Both the position numbers and the translations under genes were made by a program. Shown here in pieces: positions 25,566 through 36,204 of a DNA stretch of 64,000 nt. Under the pieces are notes generated by a model. It was not told where the DNA came from. It made no database searches and saw nothing but the letters and a program-made list of their open reading frames with translations. The stretch spans positions 62,001-126,000 of the forward strand of contig JARWZW010000013.1 in the NCBI GenBank assembly GCA_029866155.1. Direction: 5' to 3'. The stretch comes from Caulobacter sp. (GTDB taxonomy: Bacteria; Pseudomonadota; Alphaproteobacteria; Caulobacterales; Caulobacteraceae). Position 1 is the stretch's first letter, and each line of letters starts with the position of its first letter.

Positions 25566-26119
25566 GCTGCGGCTCCCTGTCCGTCGAGCCAGGCCTGAAG
25601 GGCCGCGACGACGGCTGCAACAGATTCGTGGTGCGGGGTTTCCCCGAGTTGAACGGTCAGGTCAGCCTGGGCGTAGACAGGGTAGCGGATCGCCGCCAGA
25701 TCGGTCAGGACATCCAGCGGGTCCTTGCCGCGCAGCAGCGGCCGGGTTTCCTTTCGGGCGACCCGGCGGGCCAGGATGTCGAGATCGGCTTTCAGCCAGA
25801 CGGAAATGGCCTTGTCCCGGATCAGCCTCCGGGTTTCGTCGTTCATGAAGGCGCCGCCGCCGGTCGCCAGGACCATCGGACCCTCTTCCAGAAGCCGGGC
25901 GATGACCCGGCGCTCGCCGTCTCGGAAGTCGGCCTCCCCGAAAGCTTCGAAGATCTCGGCGATCGAGCGGCCGGCAGCGGCCTCGACCTCATTGTCCGCG
26001 TCACGAAACGGCAGGTCCAGATAGGCTGCCAGTCGACGGCCGACACTGGATTTTCCAACACCCATCAGTCCCACAAGGGCGATGGTCCTCTGGCGAAGGC
26101 GCGGATCGGGATGGGTCAC
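25562..26119 (-). CDS. aroK: Shikimate kinase
   Basis: A 185-residue kinase that phosphorylates shikimate with ATP. The P-loop is '[15 protein letters not shown]' (~17-31), shikimate-binding Asp is in 'FRDADNEVE' (~39-47), then 'GGGAFMND' (~86-93) and the lid Arg in '[11 protein letters not shown]'. It uses a GTG start (26117-26119). It precedes aroB with an ATGA overlap, the standard aroKB arrangement. Confidence 0.96.
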   Translation of the reverse strand: MTHPDPRLRQRTIALVGLMGVGKSSVGRRLAAYLDLPFRDADNEVEAAAGRSIAEIFEAFGEADFRDGERRVIARLLEEGPMVLATGGGAFMNDETRRLIRDKAISVWLKADLDILARRVARKETRPLLRGKDPLDVLTDLAAIRYPVYAQADLTVQLGETPHHESVAAVVAALQAWLDGQGAAA

Positions 26120-26253
26120 CGGAGTCGCTTACACGACGGTTCCAGCAGGGGCCAAGCTCTGGCGGGGTCGATCCGGTTCAATCGTACAAAAAGCTGCGTT
26201 ATCCCGGCTGGCGGGCGCTATTCCTGCGGGCGACGGCAGCATTGGCGGATGGT

Positions 26254-27561
26254 ATGGGTATGGACATGCTTCGCCTCTGTCTCGCCCTTCTGTTTGGCCT
26301 GGCTGCGGTCTCCGCCGCCTCAGCCCAGGCTGTCGCAGTCGCCCCGCTGGCTGCGCCTGACGTCTTTTCCGGGGGATCCCGCACTACAGGACTTGGCCCC
26401 GACCTCTGGCGGGGCTCTTCGGCCGCGGTGGTGCGCAGCCTGCTGCCAGTTCTGGCCAGCCGGCCCCTGAGCCCCGCTGCGCGGACCCTGGCTCTTCAGG
26501 TTTTGAGCACCGGCGCCCAGGCCCCGGATGGTGCGGCCGAGGACCGGGGGCTGGCGGTCGCACGGGCGAGGGCGCTCCTGGCGCTGGGCGACGCCGGTGC
26601 TGTTGCAGCCTCGGTCGAGCGTCTTCCCAACATCATGGCTGACCCAGCTCTGGCCGAGGTTCTGGCTGAGGCGGCCCTCATTCTGGGCGAGGACGCAAGG
26701 GCCTGCCAGATTGAGGCCGGGATGACGGCAGGCCGGTCCGAACTCTACTGGCTTCGCCTGCGCGCCTATTGCCAGGCCACGTCCAGTATGACTGACGCCG
26801 CCCAACTCAGTCTCACCCTGGCGAACGACGCCGGACGGGACGGCGCCTTTTTGAGGCTGATGACGGCCCTGCTTGTCGGGGCCGAGCCCGGGGCGCCATC
26901 AGTGCGCAACGGCGTCAGCCTTGCCCTGTCCCGCAGGCTTGGGCTCAAGCTCTCGGCCGAAGGCGCGCCGACGGCCATTGCCCGGGCGATCCGGCCGCCT
27001 GTCCAGGAAGCGCCGCCCCAGGCGGAAGCCATTGATGCCGACCCAGTCGGCGCGGCAAGGCGGCTTGTGGAGCTGGGCGATGCGCCAGGCGCTCGAGTCG
27101 TCCGGCAAGCCCTTGCGGCGGACGACGGTCGGTGGACGCCGGCCGATCTCGCCCTGCTGGACGCCCTCATCGCGGCTGCCGAAGGCAAGGCTGCAGGCTT
27201 TGACCTGAAGCGACTGTCCTCCCTTGATCCACAGGCGGCGGCGCCGCTGTGGGCTGCGCAATGGATGGCGGCGCTGGGTTCCCCGACAGACCCTGAAACG
27301 CGCCTGTTTCTTTCGGCGCGGGAGCGGGGCAGGGCGGAACCCAACGCCGTGAACCTGGCCGCCCTGGCCCTGGCGGCTGAGGCCGGCGCCCTGGGTGAGA
27401 CCGCTTTGCTGGCTGTCGCGGTCGCGGCCGATGGCGGACCGACCGGGCCGGGCCCCTCGGACCGAGCCGCCATCATTCGGGCCCTGAGGCGGGCAGGACT
27501 TGATCGCGCAGCCGAGGCCTTCGCGGTGGAGGGGCTGTCGGCCATCATGACGTCAAGATGA
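26254..27561 (+). CDS. Secreted alanine-rich helical protein of unknown function
   Basis: About 435 residues. The N-terminus is a signal peptide ('LRLCLALLFGLAAVSAASAQ' with likely cleavage after ASA), so the mature protein is periplasmic. The rest is Ala/Leu/Gly-rich and helical, with repeated short helix pairs resembling TPR/HEAT-like scaffolds; no catalytic motif is evident. Several starts are possible (TTG 26242, ATG 26254, 26260, 26266) and do not alter the mature protein. The stop overlaps the xerD start, so the two are coupled. Similar proteins precede xerD in related genomes, as I recall, but no function is known. Confidence 0.8.
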   Translation: MGMDMLRLCLALLFGLAAVSAASAQAVAVAPLAAPDVFSGGSRTTGLGPDLWRGSSAAVVRSLLPVLASRPLSPAARTLALQVLSTGAQAPDGAAEDRGLAVARARALLALGDAGAVAASVERLPNIMADPALAEVLAEAALILGEDARACQIEAGMTAGRSELYWLRLRAYCQATSSMTDAAQLSLTLANDAGRDGAFLRLMTALLVGAEPGAPSVRNGVSLALSRRLGLKLSAEGAPTAIARAIRPPVQEAPPQAEAIDADPVGAARRLVELGDAPGARVVRQALAADDGRWTPADLALLDALIAAAEGKAAGFDLKRLSSLDPQAAAPLWAAQWMAALGSPTDPETRLFLSARERGRAEPNAVNLAALALAAEAGALGETALLAVAVAADGGPTGPGPSDRAAIIRALRRAGLDRAAEAFAVEGLSAIMTSR

Positions 27562-28472
27562 GCGCCGGATGGAGCGAGGCCTTCCTGGAAATGATGGCGG
27601 CGGAACGCAACGCCTCGCCCAACACGCTCACGGCCTATCGCAAGGACCTGGAAGACGCATCGGGATTTCTGGCCGGTCGTGGCCGGGGATTTGGTGATGC
27701 CGGCGTCGAAGACATCGAGGCCTGGTTTGTCGCCCTGCAGGGGCGGGGCCTGAGTGCTGCCACCGCGGCTCGCCGCCGCTCGGCGATCCGTCAGTTCTAC
27801 CGGTTCGTTCTGGGGGAGGGCTGGCGAAACGATGATCCGTCCCGACGGGTCGAGGCGCCCCGCCAAGGACGGCCGCTGCCCCGGGTGCTGACGCGGGCGG
27901 AGGTCGAGGGCCTGATCGCCGCGGCCGTTGCAGCCGACAGCGCGCAAGGCCTGCGACTGACTTGCCTGATCGAGCTGACCTATGCTGCCGGACTACGGGT
28001 CTCTGAACTGACCAGTCTCACCCTTCGAGCTCTTGCTCCTGACCCCGCCTATCTCATGGTGCGGGGCAAGGGCGGCAAGGAGCGGCTGGCGCCGCTGAAC
28101 ACCGCGGCGAGACAGGCGGTCAAGGCCTATCTCGAGGTTCGCAAGACCTTCATTCCCGCGGGTCTGCCGGAAAGTCCATGGCTGTTTCCGTCGCGCAGCC
28201 GCGCCGGTCGTTTGACGCCGCGGCGGTTCTCCCAACAGCTTGAGGCGGCCGCCTTGGCCAGCGGTCTCGACCCGAGCCGGGTCAGCCCGCACGTCCTGCG
28301 CCACGCGTTTGCGACCCACCTGCTGGATGGCGGGGCCGATCTCCGAGTGGTCCAGACCCTGCTGGGTCATTCTGACATCGCTACGACCCAGATCTATACA
28401 CATGTCTCCGGTGAACGCCTTCGGGAAGTGGTCGAGACCCGCCATCCTCTCGGACGTCGGGGTGGGAGCTGA
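27558..28472 (+). CDS. xerD: Tyrosine recombinase XerD
   Basis: A 304-residue site-specific recombinase that acts with XerC at dif to resolve chromosome dimers. The N-terminal SAM-like DNA-binding domain is ~1-90 ('[14 protein letters not shown]'). The catalytic domain carries Arg in '[11 protein letters not shown]' (~150), Lys in '[10 protein letters not shown]', '[12 protein letters not shown]' (His, Arg), '[16 protein letters not shown]' (His, nucleophile Tyr). The ATG at 27558 overlaps the stop of the upstream gene. XerD is preferred over XerC from the start sequence and neighbourhood with accA, though the split is not certain without alignment. Confidence 0.9.
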   Translation: MSAGWSEAFLEMMAAERNASPNTLTAYRKDLEDASGFLAGRGRGFGDAGVEDIEAWFVALQGRGLSAATAARRRSAIRQFYRFVLGEGWRNDDPSRRVEAPRQGRPLPRVLTRAEVEGLIAAAVAADSAQGLRLTCLIELTYAAGLRVSELTSLTLRALAPDPAYLMVRGKGGKERLAPLNTAARQAVKAYLEVRKTFIPAGLPESPWLFPSRSRAGRLTPRRFSQQLEAAALASGLDPSRVSPHVLRHAFATHLLDGGADLRVVQTLLGHSDIATTQIYTHVSGERLREVVETRHPLGRRGGS

Positions 28473-28515
28473 AACCAGTCGAGTCCTTGACGCCCTCAAG
28501 CAAGGCCGTCACAGA

Positions 28516-28535
28516 GCCTTCGCACATGCGAAGGC
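28516..28535 (+). terminator. Hairpin downstream of xerD
   Basis: GCCTTCGC-ACAT-GCGAAGGC is a perfect 8-bp stem with a tetraloop followed by CTTTG, 43 bases after the xerD stop and 17 bases before the lyase start. It may be a weak terminator or separate the two transcripts. Confidence 0.5.
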
Positions 28536-28552
28536 CTTTGGGAGACAGCGCC

Positions 28553-29602
28553 ATGAAGACGCCGCGGGGATTTTTCAAACCTCTGGCCATTGGCGCCCCG
28601 ACACCGCCGAGGGACCTCCCGGTCCGGGTGGAGCGCATGATCCATTTCGTGCCGCCCCATCTGGACAAGGTAAGGGCCAAGGTTCCCGACATGGCGCGGC
28701 AGGCGGATGTAGTCCTGGGCAATCTCGAGGATGCTATCCCGGCCGACGCCAAGGATGCGGCCCGCGCCGGTTTCATCGAAATGGCCAACGCAACGGATTT
28801 TGCGGCGCTCAATGTGGGGCTTTGGACCCGGATCAACTGTCTCAATTCGCCCTGGCACTTCGATGACGTGACCCAGATCGTCGCCGGTGTCGGAGATCGG
28901 CTGGATGTCATGATGGTGCCCAAGGTCGAGGGCCCCTGGGACATTCACTATATGGACCAGTTTCTTGCCGTGCTCGAAGCCCGGCACGGATTGAAGAAGC
29001 CGATCCTGCTGCATGCCATCCTCGAGACGGCGGAGGGCGTGAACAATGTCGAGGCCATCGCGGCAGCTTCGCCCAGGATGCAGGGGATCAGCCTGGGCCC
29101 GGCCGACCTGGCCGCCAGCCGCGCCATGAAGACGACCAGGGTCGGCGGCGGTCATCCCTTCTACAAGGTGATCGAGGATCCGCGTTCGGATGGCGGAGCG
29201 CGGGTCGCCGCCCAGCAGGACATCTGGCACTATACCTTCGCAAAGATGGTCGACGCCTGTGCGGCCCATGGCATCAAGGCCTTCTATGGTCCCTTTGGAG
29301 CCATCGATGATCCGGAAGCCTGCGAACAGCAGTTTCGCAATGCTTTCCTTCTGGGATGCGCCGGGGCCTGGAGCCTCCATCCCAGCCAGATCGACATCGC
29401 AAAGCGCGTCTTCAGTCCGGACCCCGACGAGGTGAAGTTTGCGGTCCGGATTCTTGAGGCCATGCCGGATGGAACCGGCGTGGTCATGCTGGATGGCAAG
29501 ATGCAGGACGATGCGACCTGGAAACAGGCAAAGGTCATGGTCGATTGCGCTCGACAGATTGCAGCGCGCGATCCCCAGATCGCCGCCCAGTACGGTTTTT
29601 GA
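28553..29602 (+). CDS. HpcH/HpaI-CitE family lyase (malyl-CoA lyase-like)
   Basis: A 349-residue TIM-barrel C-C lyase, probably Mg-dependent and acting on a CoA ester such as malyl-CoA or methylmalyl-CoA. Landmarks: '[19 protein letters not shown]' region with the conserved Glu/Asp (~59-70), 'LWTRIN' with the substrate Arg (~93), metal Glu in '[10 protein letters not shown]' (~165), metal Asp near '[12 protein letters not shown]', and '[17 protein letters not shown]' near the C-terminus, the usual CitE-family closing motif. ATG 28553 is chosen for the GGGAGA site. Exact substrate is not determined. Confidence 0.82.
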   Translation: MKTPRGFFKPLAIGAPTPPRDLPVRVERMIHFVPPHLDKVRAKVPDMARQADVVLGNLEDAIPADAKDAARAGFIEMANATDFAALNVGLWTRINCLNSPWHFDDVTQIVAGVGDRLDVMMVPKVEGPWDIHYMDQFLAVLEARHGLKKPILLHAILETAEGVNNVEAIAAASPRMQGISLGPADLAASRAMKTTRVGGGHPFYKVIEDPRSDGGARVAAQQDIWHYTFAKMVDACAAHGIKAFYGPFGAIDDPEACEQQFRNAFLLGCAGAWSLHPSQIDIAKRVFSPDPDEVKFAVRILEAMPDGTGVVMLDGKMQDDATWKQAKVMVDCARQIAARDPQIAAQYGF

Positions 29603-29745
29603 TGTCCCCGGCTCCGGACCGGGCGGTTCAGGCCTGGCCGGAGTTCCGGACCTAGCGCAGTGGGCGGCGATAGTCAGAGCTTTCCCTTTGCCACGTCCTT
29701 CACTACAATCCCGGGTCTTCCGGGACGGTCTGCGTCAGGCGAACC

Positions 29746-30708
29746 ATGGCTCTTCACTACCTCGAATTTGAACGCCCGATCGCTGAGCTGGAAGGCAAGA
29801 TCGAAGAGCTTTCAAGGCTCTCCGAGTCGGCCGGCGCGGGATCATTCGATACGGAAGTCGAGGCCCTGCGCGTCCGGCTAGACAGCCTGCGCCGTGAAGC
29901 CTACGGCAAGCTGGATCCATGGCAGAAGACCCAGGTGGCCCGCCATCCGGAACGGCCACATTTCATCGACTATGTCGCCGGCCTGATCGAAGAGTTCGTC
30001 GAGCTGAGGGGCGACCGCAAGTTCGCCGATGACCAGGCTATCATTGGTGGCCTTGGGCGGTTTCGCGGACAGCCAGTGGTCGTCATGGGCCACGAAAAGG
30101 GGCACGACACCACCACCCGCCTCAAGCACAATTTCGGAATGGCCCGGCCTGAAGGCTATCGCAAGGCGGTCCGCCTGATGGACATGGCCGAGCAGTATGG
30201 CCTGCCCGTCATCAGCTTCGTGGACACGGCGGGGGCCTATCCGGGCCTGGGGGCCGAGGAGCGGGGACAGGCCGAGGCGATCGCCCGCTGCACGGAACGC
30301 TGTCTGACCCTGAATACGCCGATGATCGCCACCGTGACCGGAGAGGGTGGATCAGGCGGCGCCATTGCCCTGGCCGGCGCCAACCGTGTGCTGATCCTGG
30401 AACATTCGATCTATTCGGTCATCAGTCCGGAAGGCGCCGCCTCGATTCTCTGGCGCGATGGCGCCCGGGCCAAGGACGCCGCCGAGCAGATGAAAATCAC
30501 CGCGCCGGACCTGCTGAAGCTGGGGGTCGTCGACAGGATTATCCAGGAACCCCCGGGTGGCGCCCATGCGGATCGCGACGCCGCGATCCAGGCCGTGGGC
30601 GATGCGGTGGAGCAGGAGATCGCGAGTCTCTCCAATATGGGCCCTGAAGAGCTTCGCACCCAGCGGGCAGACAGATTCTACGCCATCGGCCAGCATGGCC
30701 TGGCTTAA
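29746..30708 (+). CDS. accA: Acetyl-CoA carboxylase carboxyltransferase subunit alpha
   Basis: A 320-residue subunit that, with AccD, transfers the carboxyl group from biotin to acetyl-CoA at the start of fatty acid synthesis. It begins with the family's 'YLEFERPIAELEGKIEEL' coiled region (~4-22), then 'HPERPHFIDYVAGLIEEF', 'MGHEKGHDTTTRLKHNFGMA', 'VISFVDTAGAYPGLGAEERGQ', and the oxyanion-hole region 'GEGGSGGAIALA'. Full length. The LprI-like gene overlaps its last 14 bases. Confidence 0.97.
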   Translation: MALHYLEFERPIAELEGKIEELSRLSESAGAGSFDTEVEALRVRLDSLRREAYGKLDPWQKTQVARHPERPHFIDYVAGLIEEFVELRGDRKFADDQAIIGGLGRFRGQPVVVMGHEKGHDTTTRLKHNFGMARPEGYRKAVRLMDMAEQYGLPVISFVDTAGAYPGLGAEERGQAEAIARCTERCLTLNTPMIATVTGEGGSGGAIALAGANRVLILEHSIYSVISPEGAASILWRDGARAKDAAEQMKITAPDLLKLGVVDRIIQEPPGGAHADRDAAIQAVGDAVEQEIASLSNMGPEELRTQRADRFYAIGQHGLA

Positions 30709-31108
30709 GGTCGTCCTCGCCCTTGTGGTGCTTGCCCTGCCGTTGCCTGTCCGGGCGGCGTCACCCGAGGCCATGGAGGCACGATATACGCCCGCCTATG
30801 ACCGCTGCCTCGACCAGCCCGGCGGTCAGACCACCTACGGCATGATCCAGTGCACAGCGGAGGAACTGAAGGTCCAGGACGGCCGCCTGAACCAGGCCTA
30901 CCGCGTCGCCATGGCAGACCTGAACGATCGCCAGAAAGCCCGACTGAAGACGGCCCAGAGGGCCTGGATTGCTTTTCGCGACGCAGACTGCGCCGCCCAG
31001 TTTGACGAAGACTGGGGAACCCTGTCCCGTGTCACGGCCAATATGTGCGTGCTGCAGCGAACCGTAGAGCGCACCCTGGAACTCGAGGCCTATCGTCAGG
31101 CGGAATAG
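30695..31108 (+). CDS. LprI-like (DUF1311) secreted protein
   Basis: A 137-residue secreted protein. The signal peptide is 'WLKVVLALVVLALPLPVRAA'. The mature part has the DUF1311 pattern of two disulphide-type Cys pairs ('DRCLDQ...MIQCTAEEL', then 'DADCAAQFDEDWG...NMCVLQRT') and the 'LNQAYRVAMADLNDRQKARL' helix followed by 'AQRAWIAFRD'. Members include lysozyme inhibitors of the LprI type, so a periplasmic lysozyme-inhibitor or cell-wall role is possible but unproven. The start overlaps the end of accA by 14 bases in another frame, so they are probably cotranscribed. Confidence 0.85.
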   Translation: MAWLKVVLALVVLALPLPVRAASPEAMEARYTPAYDRCLDQPGGQTTYGMIQCTAEELKVQDGRLNQAYRVAMADLNDRQKARLKTAQRAWIAFRDADCAAQFDEDWGTLSRVTANMCVLQRTVERTLELEAYRQAE

Positions 31109-31197
31109 GGAGTTGGCCCAGGGTCAGCCCGCGCCGGACTCTGCACCGGGCCTGTTGTGCAACCCCTCTTGCCTGACGCCGGGTGACGTTCTGATAG

Positions 31198-32205
<1,008 letters not shown>

Positions 32206-32341
32206 CGCCGGTCGGCGAAAACGTTCTGTCAACCTCTGTGACGTTTCAGACAAGTTTTCGCAAAATCACCCGGTTTGGGCCGGGGGATTAGGCCGGCGTT
32301 AGAAAGCAGCTCCTCATGTGTCTCCGGTCTGGAGACACCGA

Positions 32342-34558
32342 ATGCTGACGCTTCGAGACGTCGCTACTCTGATCACCCCGGCTGCCCCCTCCGACCCTGG
32401 GGGCCTGCTCTATGACCGCTTCCGGGCCGAGCCGGATACGCTGATCGTGCCGGTCGTCGATGACTCTGGAAAGCCGGTTGGTCTTCTGGATCGCAACGAC
32501 TTCTTTCTGAAGATGGCGGCGGAGTATGGGCGGGCTCTCTATGCTCGGCGGCCGATCTCGGCGTTGATGCACTCAGAGCCCCTGATCGTGGATGCGGGGG
32601 TTTCCCTTGCGGACTTTACTGCAGACAGTCTTTCCTGTCGGCCGTCGGAACTGCTCAGCGGCTATATCGTCACCGATGGCGGGCGGTACCTGGGGGTCGG
32701 CACGATCCTTTCCCTGCTGCAAGCCTCCAGCGATGCGAACAGGAAGGTGGCCATGGCCCTGGCCTCTGCCAATGCTGCGGCCGAGCAGGCGCGGACCTTC
32801 ATGACCGAGGTGGTGGAGTCCATGCCGGCGGTCGTATTCGTCAAACAGGCCAGCGACAACCGCTACATCCTCCTGAACCGGGCGGGTGAACAGCTTCTGG
32901 GCTATAGCCGGGAGGAAATGATCGGGCGGACGGACGCCGAACTTTACGAACCGGGACTGGCCGCCACCTACCTCGAACGCGACCAGGAAGTGCTCGTCTC
33001 TGGTGAAGTCCGGATCATCGAGGAGGAGGTTGTCCCGCGCCGCGACGGGGCCACCATCACCCTGCGCACCAAGAAGCGGGTGATCCTGGGCAAGGATGGG
33101 CGGCCGCAGTATCTGATTGGCGTGTCCGAGGACATTTCAGAGCGGAAACGGGCTGAAGAACAGATCGCGCGGCTGGCTCACTATGATCCGCTGACCGACC
33201 TGCCAAACCGGGTGCTGTTCCAATCCGCCCTGCGTGAAGCCTTGTCGGGCTCGAGACGCCGCCCTGAGTGCGTCGCCGTTCACTGCATCGATCTGGACCG
33301 CTTCAAGGTCGTGAACGACACGCTCGGGCACCCGGCCGGGGACGCGCTGCTGCGCGCCGCCGCCGACCGGTTGCGAGGGTGCGTCCGCGAAGGCGACACC
33401 GTCGCTCGTCTCGGAGGCGACGAGTTCGCTGTTGTCCAGAGGGGCTTGACCAGCGACATGGACGCCACGCGGCTGGCGGCCCGCATCGTCGACACCCTGT
33501 CCCAGCCTTTCGACATTCAGGGGCATCAGGTGGTGGCCGGGGCCAGTGTTGGGGTCGCCTTGTCGCCAAACGATGGCCTCGAGCCTGATGAACTGCTCAA
33601 GAAGTCCGACATGGCGCTTTACCGGGCCAAGGCGGAGGGACGCGGCGGATTTCACTTCTTCGAGCCCGCAATGGACGAGAAGTTGCAGGCCAAACGGGCG
33701 CTCGAAGTGGATCTTCGCAAGGCCCTCGCTGACGGCCAGTTCGAACTCCACTATCAGCCACTGTACAATCTCGCCGAAAACCGGATCAGCGGTTGTGAGG
33801 CGCTGGTGCGCTGGAACCATCCGTTGTCCGGGATGATTTCGCCCGCCGATTTCATCCCGCTGGCCGAGGAAATTGGCCTGATCACTCCGATTGGCGACTG
33901 GGTTCTGCGCGAGGCCTGTGAGGTGGCTGTCCGATGGCCTTCTCACGTCCGGTTGGCGGTCAATCTATCGCCGGCCCAGTTTCGGGGACGGCATCTCGTG
34001 TCATCGGTGATTTCAGCCCTGGCCCATTCGGGACTTGAAGCGTCGCGGCTGGAACTGGAGATCACCGAGTCCGTGCTGCTGCAGAACAACTCGGACAACC
34101 TGGCCATACTGCACGATCTCAAGGCCATGGGCGTGCGAATTTCCATGGATGATTTTGGCACCGGATACTCATCCCTGAGCTATCTCCGGAGCTTCCCCTT
34201 CGACAAGATCAAGATCGATCAGACGTTCGTTCGGGACATCCTGCATGATTCAGACGCCATGGCGATTATCCGGGCCGTGATGGACATGGGGGCCAGCCTC
34301 GGGATCGTGACGACTGCTGAAGGCGTTGAGTCCGACGAGCAACTCGAAGAACTGCGGCGCCAGGGCTGTCAGGAAATCCAGGGGTACCTGATCAGTCGTC
34401 CGGCTCCTGCGGCCCAGATTGCAGATTTGCTGGGCGCGGGCGCCGATTTGCGGTTTGCCAGAAATCCGGTGATCGGAACCATGCCGTTCACATTGCCAGG
34501 GAAGCAGACTGCAGCAGTTCGCCGCCGGCGATCGGGGGCGTCTTCCCGCGTCGGTTGA
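32342..34558 (+). CDS. CBS-PAS-GGDEF-EAL cyclic di-GMP signalling protein
   Basis: A 738-residue soluble protein with an apparent CBS-pair-like region (~1-130), a PAS domain (~150-270, 'NRYILLNRAGEQLLGYSREEMIGRT'-type, shortened), GGDEF (~275-440) and EAL (~450-700). The cyclase site 'RLGGDEFAV' is intact, and an inhibitory I-site RxxD lies five residues before it ('REGDTVARLGGDEF'). The EAL domain keeps 'CEALVRWNHP', 'AVNLSPAQF', 'EITES', 'DDFGTGYSSL' and 'AEGVESD', so it should also degrade c-di-GMP. ATG 32342 is chosen for the GGAG 7 bases upstream over GTG 32318. The ligand sensed by PAS/CBS is unknown. Confidence 0.88.
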   Translation: MLTLRDVATLITPAAPSDPGGLLYDRFRAEPDTLIVPVVDDSGKPVGLLDRNDFFLKMAAEYGRALYARRPISALMHSEPLIVDAGVSLADFTADSLSCRPSELLSGYIVTDGGRYLGVGTILSLLQASSDANRKVAMALASANAAAEQARTFMTEVVESMPAVVFVKQASDNRYILLNRAGEQLLGYSREEMIGRTDAELYEPGLAATYLERDQEVLVSGEVRIIEEEVVPRRDGATITLRTKKRVILGKDGRPQYLIGVSEDISERKRAEEQIARLAHYDPLTDLPNRVLFQSALREALSGSRRRPECVAVHCIDLDRFKVVNDTLGHPAGDALLRAAADRLRGCVREGDTVARLGGDEFAVVQRGLTSDMDATRLAARIVDTLSQPFDIQGHQVVAGASVGVALSPNDGLEPDELLKKSDMALYRAKAEGRGGFHFFEPAMDEKLQAKRALEVDLRKALADGQFELHYQPLYNLAENRISGCEALVRWNHPLSGMISPADFIPLAEEIGLITPIGDWVLREACEVAVRWPSHVRLAVNLSPAQFRGRHLVSSVISALAHSGLEASRLELEITESVLLQNNSDNLAILHDLKAMGVRISMDDFGTGYSSLSYLRSFPFDKIKIDQTFVRDILHDSDAMAIIRAVMDMGASLGIVTTAEGVESDEQLEELRRQGCQEIQGYLISRPAPAAQIADLLGAGADLRFARNPVIGTMPFTLPGKQTAAVRRRRSGASSRVG

Positions 34559-34561
34559 TTT

Positions 34562-35515
34562 TCAGCGAGAGGGCCCGAAAGTCGCTCGCCTGGCCTCATT
34601 GAGGTCGATCAACGCGTGGCGTGTGTCGTGCAGGGTTCGCTGGATCCGTCGCCCCAGGGTGACATGCGGCAGCGCAGGACCGGGCATGCAGGCTTCCAGT
34701 TCGGCAATAACCCTGGCTGGCGGACCGTCGTTCAGGAAGTGGTTCGCTCCAGCGACGGACCGGAAGCGGATCGGCCGCAGAGTCCGGGCCTCCCTGGCAA
34801 GCCGCTCGGCAGCGCTGATCGGCGCAAAATCATCCTGGTCGCCGTGGACAATATGAACGTCGGCGCTGATCCGGGGCAGCGCCCGATGCATGTGGGTCAA
34901 CTGTGGCGCCTGCTGTCCCACCTCCAGCACGGCATTGCGAAGGTCCCGGGGGATCACCTTCAAGACTCTCTGACCCAAGCGCACAAGGGATCGGGCCATC
35001 GGCCCCGGCTCTCCCAGATAACCGGACAGCAGGACAAGCCCCTCCAGTCGCCTGGGACGACAGGCCGCCATGAGGGTTGAGATGGCCGCCCCGTAGGACT
35101 GTCCCACCAGAAGCAGTCGCTGTCCGGGCACGGTGGAAAGGGCCGGCATCAGGGCCTCCGCCTGGACCCGGATGTCACCAACATGGCTTTCGGGTTGGCT
35201 GCTGGCAAAGCCCGGCCGGTCGACAACCACCATTTCCCGGTCATGGGGCAAATGAGCCAGAACCGGCGCCCAGTACTCGGCCCAGCTTGGCGCTCCGGTG
35301 ATCACGACGATCTTCCACGGGGCCGGCCGGGTTCTGGGTGTGGTCAGGGCGGACAGGATCCAGCGATGGCTCCCACCGGCCTGGAAGGTGACGCGGCGGA
35401 CCACAGAGGGATCATACCGGGTCGCTGTGGGGACATGTTCGAAGCGACCCGAGGCTGCGCTTTCGAACGCCGCCCAGCCCAGCCCCATGACTCCCTTTGG
35501 TCGATCTCTCGCCAT
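34562..35515 (-). CDS. Alpha/beta hydrolase
   Basis: A 317-residue alpha/beta-fold hydrolase, cytoplasmic or membrane-associated. The nucleophile elbow is 'LLVGQSYGAAIS' (GxSxG, Ser near 136). Oxyanion and strand elements include 'KIVVITGAPSWAEYW' and 'REMVVVDRPGFASSQP', the acid is likely in 'VHGDQDDFAPIS', and the His in 'SVAGANHFLNDG'. ATG 35513-35515 is chosen; the stop lies 3 bases from the GGDEF-EAL stop on the other strand. Substrate unknown; it is near but not linked to the PHA genes. Confidence 0.82.
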   Translation of the reverse strand: MARDRPKGVMGLGWAAFESAASGRFEHVPTATRYDPSVVRRVTFQAGGSHRWILSALTTPRTRPAPWKIVVITGAPSWAEYWAPVLAHLPHDREMVVVDRPGFASSQPESHVGDIRVQAEALMPALSTVPGQRLLLVGQSYGAAISTLMAACRPRRLEGLVLLSGYLGEPGPMARSLVRLGQRVLKVIPRDLRNAVLEVGQQAPQLTHMHRALPRISADVHIVHGDQDDFAPISAAERLAREARTLRPIRFRSVAGANHFLNDGPPARVIAELEACMPGPALPHVTLGRRIQRTLHDTRHALIDLNEARRATFGPSR

Positions 35516-35675
35516 GGTGTTTACGTTCCGCCCCGGTGCCTTCAGTCGCGGAACCAAATCTGTGGGCTCGAGCCGTCACCGGCAAGCGGCAGGGACGAGC
35601 AGATCTCATGAACAGGCCGTGATCAGACCGGGTCACGCCTCCACTACCGGGTCCAGGCCGCTGACCGGCTGGGAA

Positions 35676-36017
35676 TCAGGCGCGATAGAGGTTCTCGACG
35701 TCGACGATCGCACCGTCGCATTCCATGACGGCGAAAGCGGCGCAAAGAACCTCCCGGAGGATCATTTCATTGGGTAGCCATTGCGACTGACGGCGCACCG
35801 AGAGGATCAGGTCAGGAATAGCGGCGCGCAGCGCCTCGCTTGAGGCCAGGTTTTCGAGCTGCCGCTGGAGTTGCTCCCAGGTGCAGATGGGCATGGGAGC
35901 GCCGACCACGGCGGCACGGCGAAACCGTCCCTGGAACCGCTCGATCTCTGCCCGCATCCAGATCGAATGGCCGAGGCCAAGGCTGGCGGTCCTGTCATGG
36001 TCATTTGCCGGAATCAT
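35676..36017 (-). CDS. Hypothetical protein (113 aa)
   Basis: A small protein with no recognisable family. It shows a charged helical middle ('TWEQLQRQLENLASSEALRAAIPDL', shortened in family terms) and an 'LREVLCAAFAVMECDG' stretch. ATG 36015-36017 has a GAGG site; an upstream in-frame ATG at 36083 would add 22 residues. The frame looks like real coding sequence by composition, but support is moderate. It is on the strand opposite the phasin, and nothing else suggests a role. Confidence 0.5.
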   Translation of the reverse strand: MIPANDHDRTASLGLGHSIWMRAEIERFQGRFRRAAVVGAPMPICTWEQLQRQLENLASSEALRAAIPDLILSVRRQSQWLPNEMILREVLCAAFAVMECDGAIVDVENLYRA

Positions 36018-36204
36018 GGAGCCCTCACCCGAGACAGTTCCACATTGGACCAATCCGTTCGGTGTTCGCGTGACGGCGATCACGCGCGACGCCAGAATCC
36101 TTGTGGTGGTCCGGCGGGGGTTAGAATGACCTTTCTAGACTGGAGTTCTACAGAAGGGCATCGGTCGCCGGACAAGGCGACATTTCCGAATAAAGGAGCG
36201 CTGC

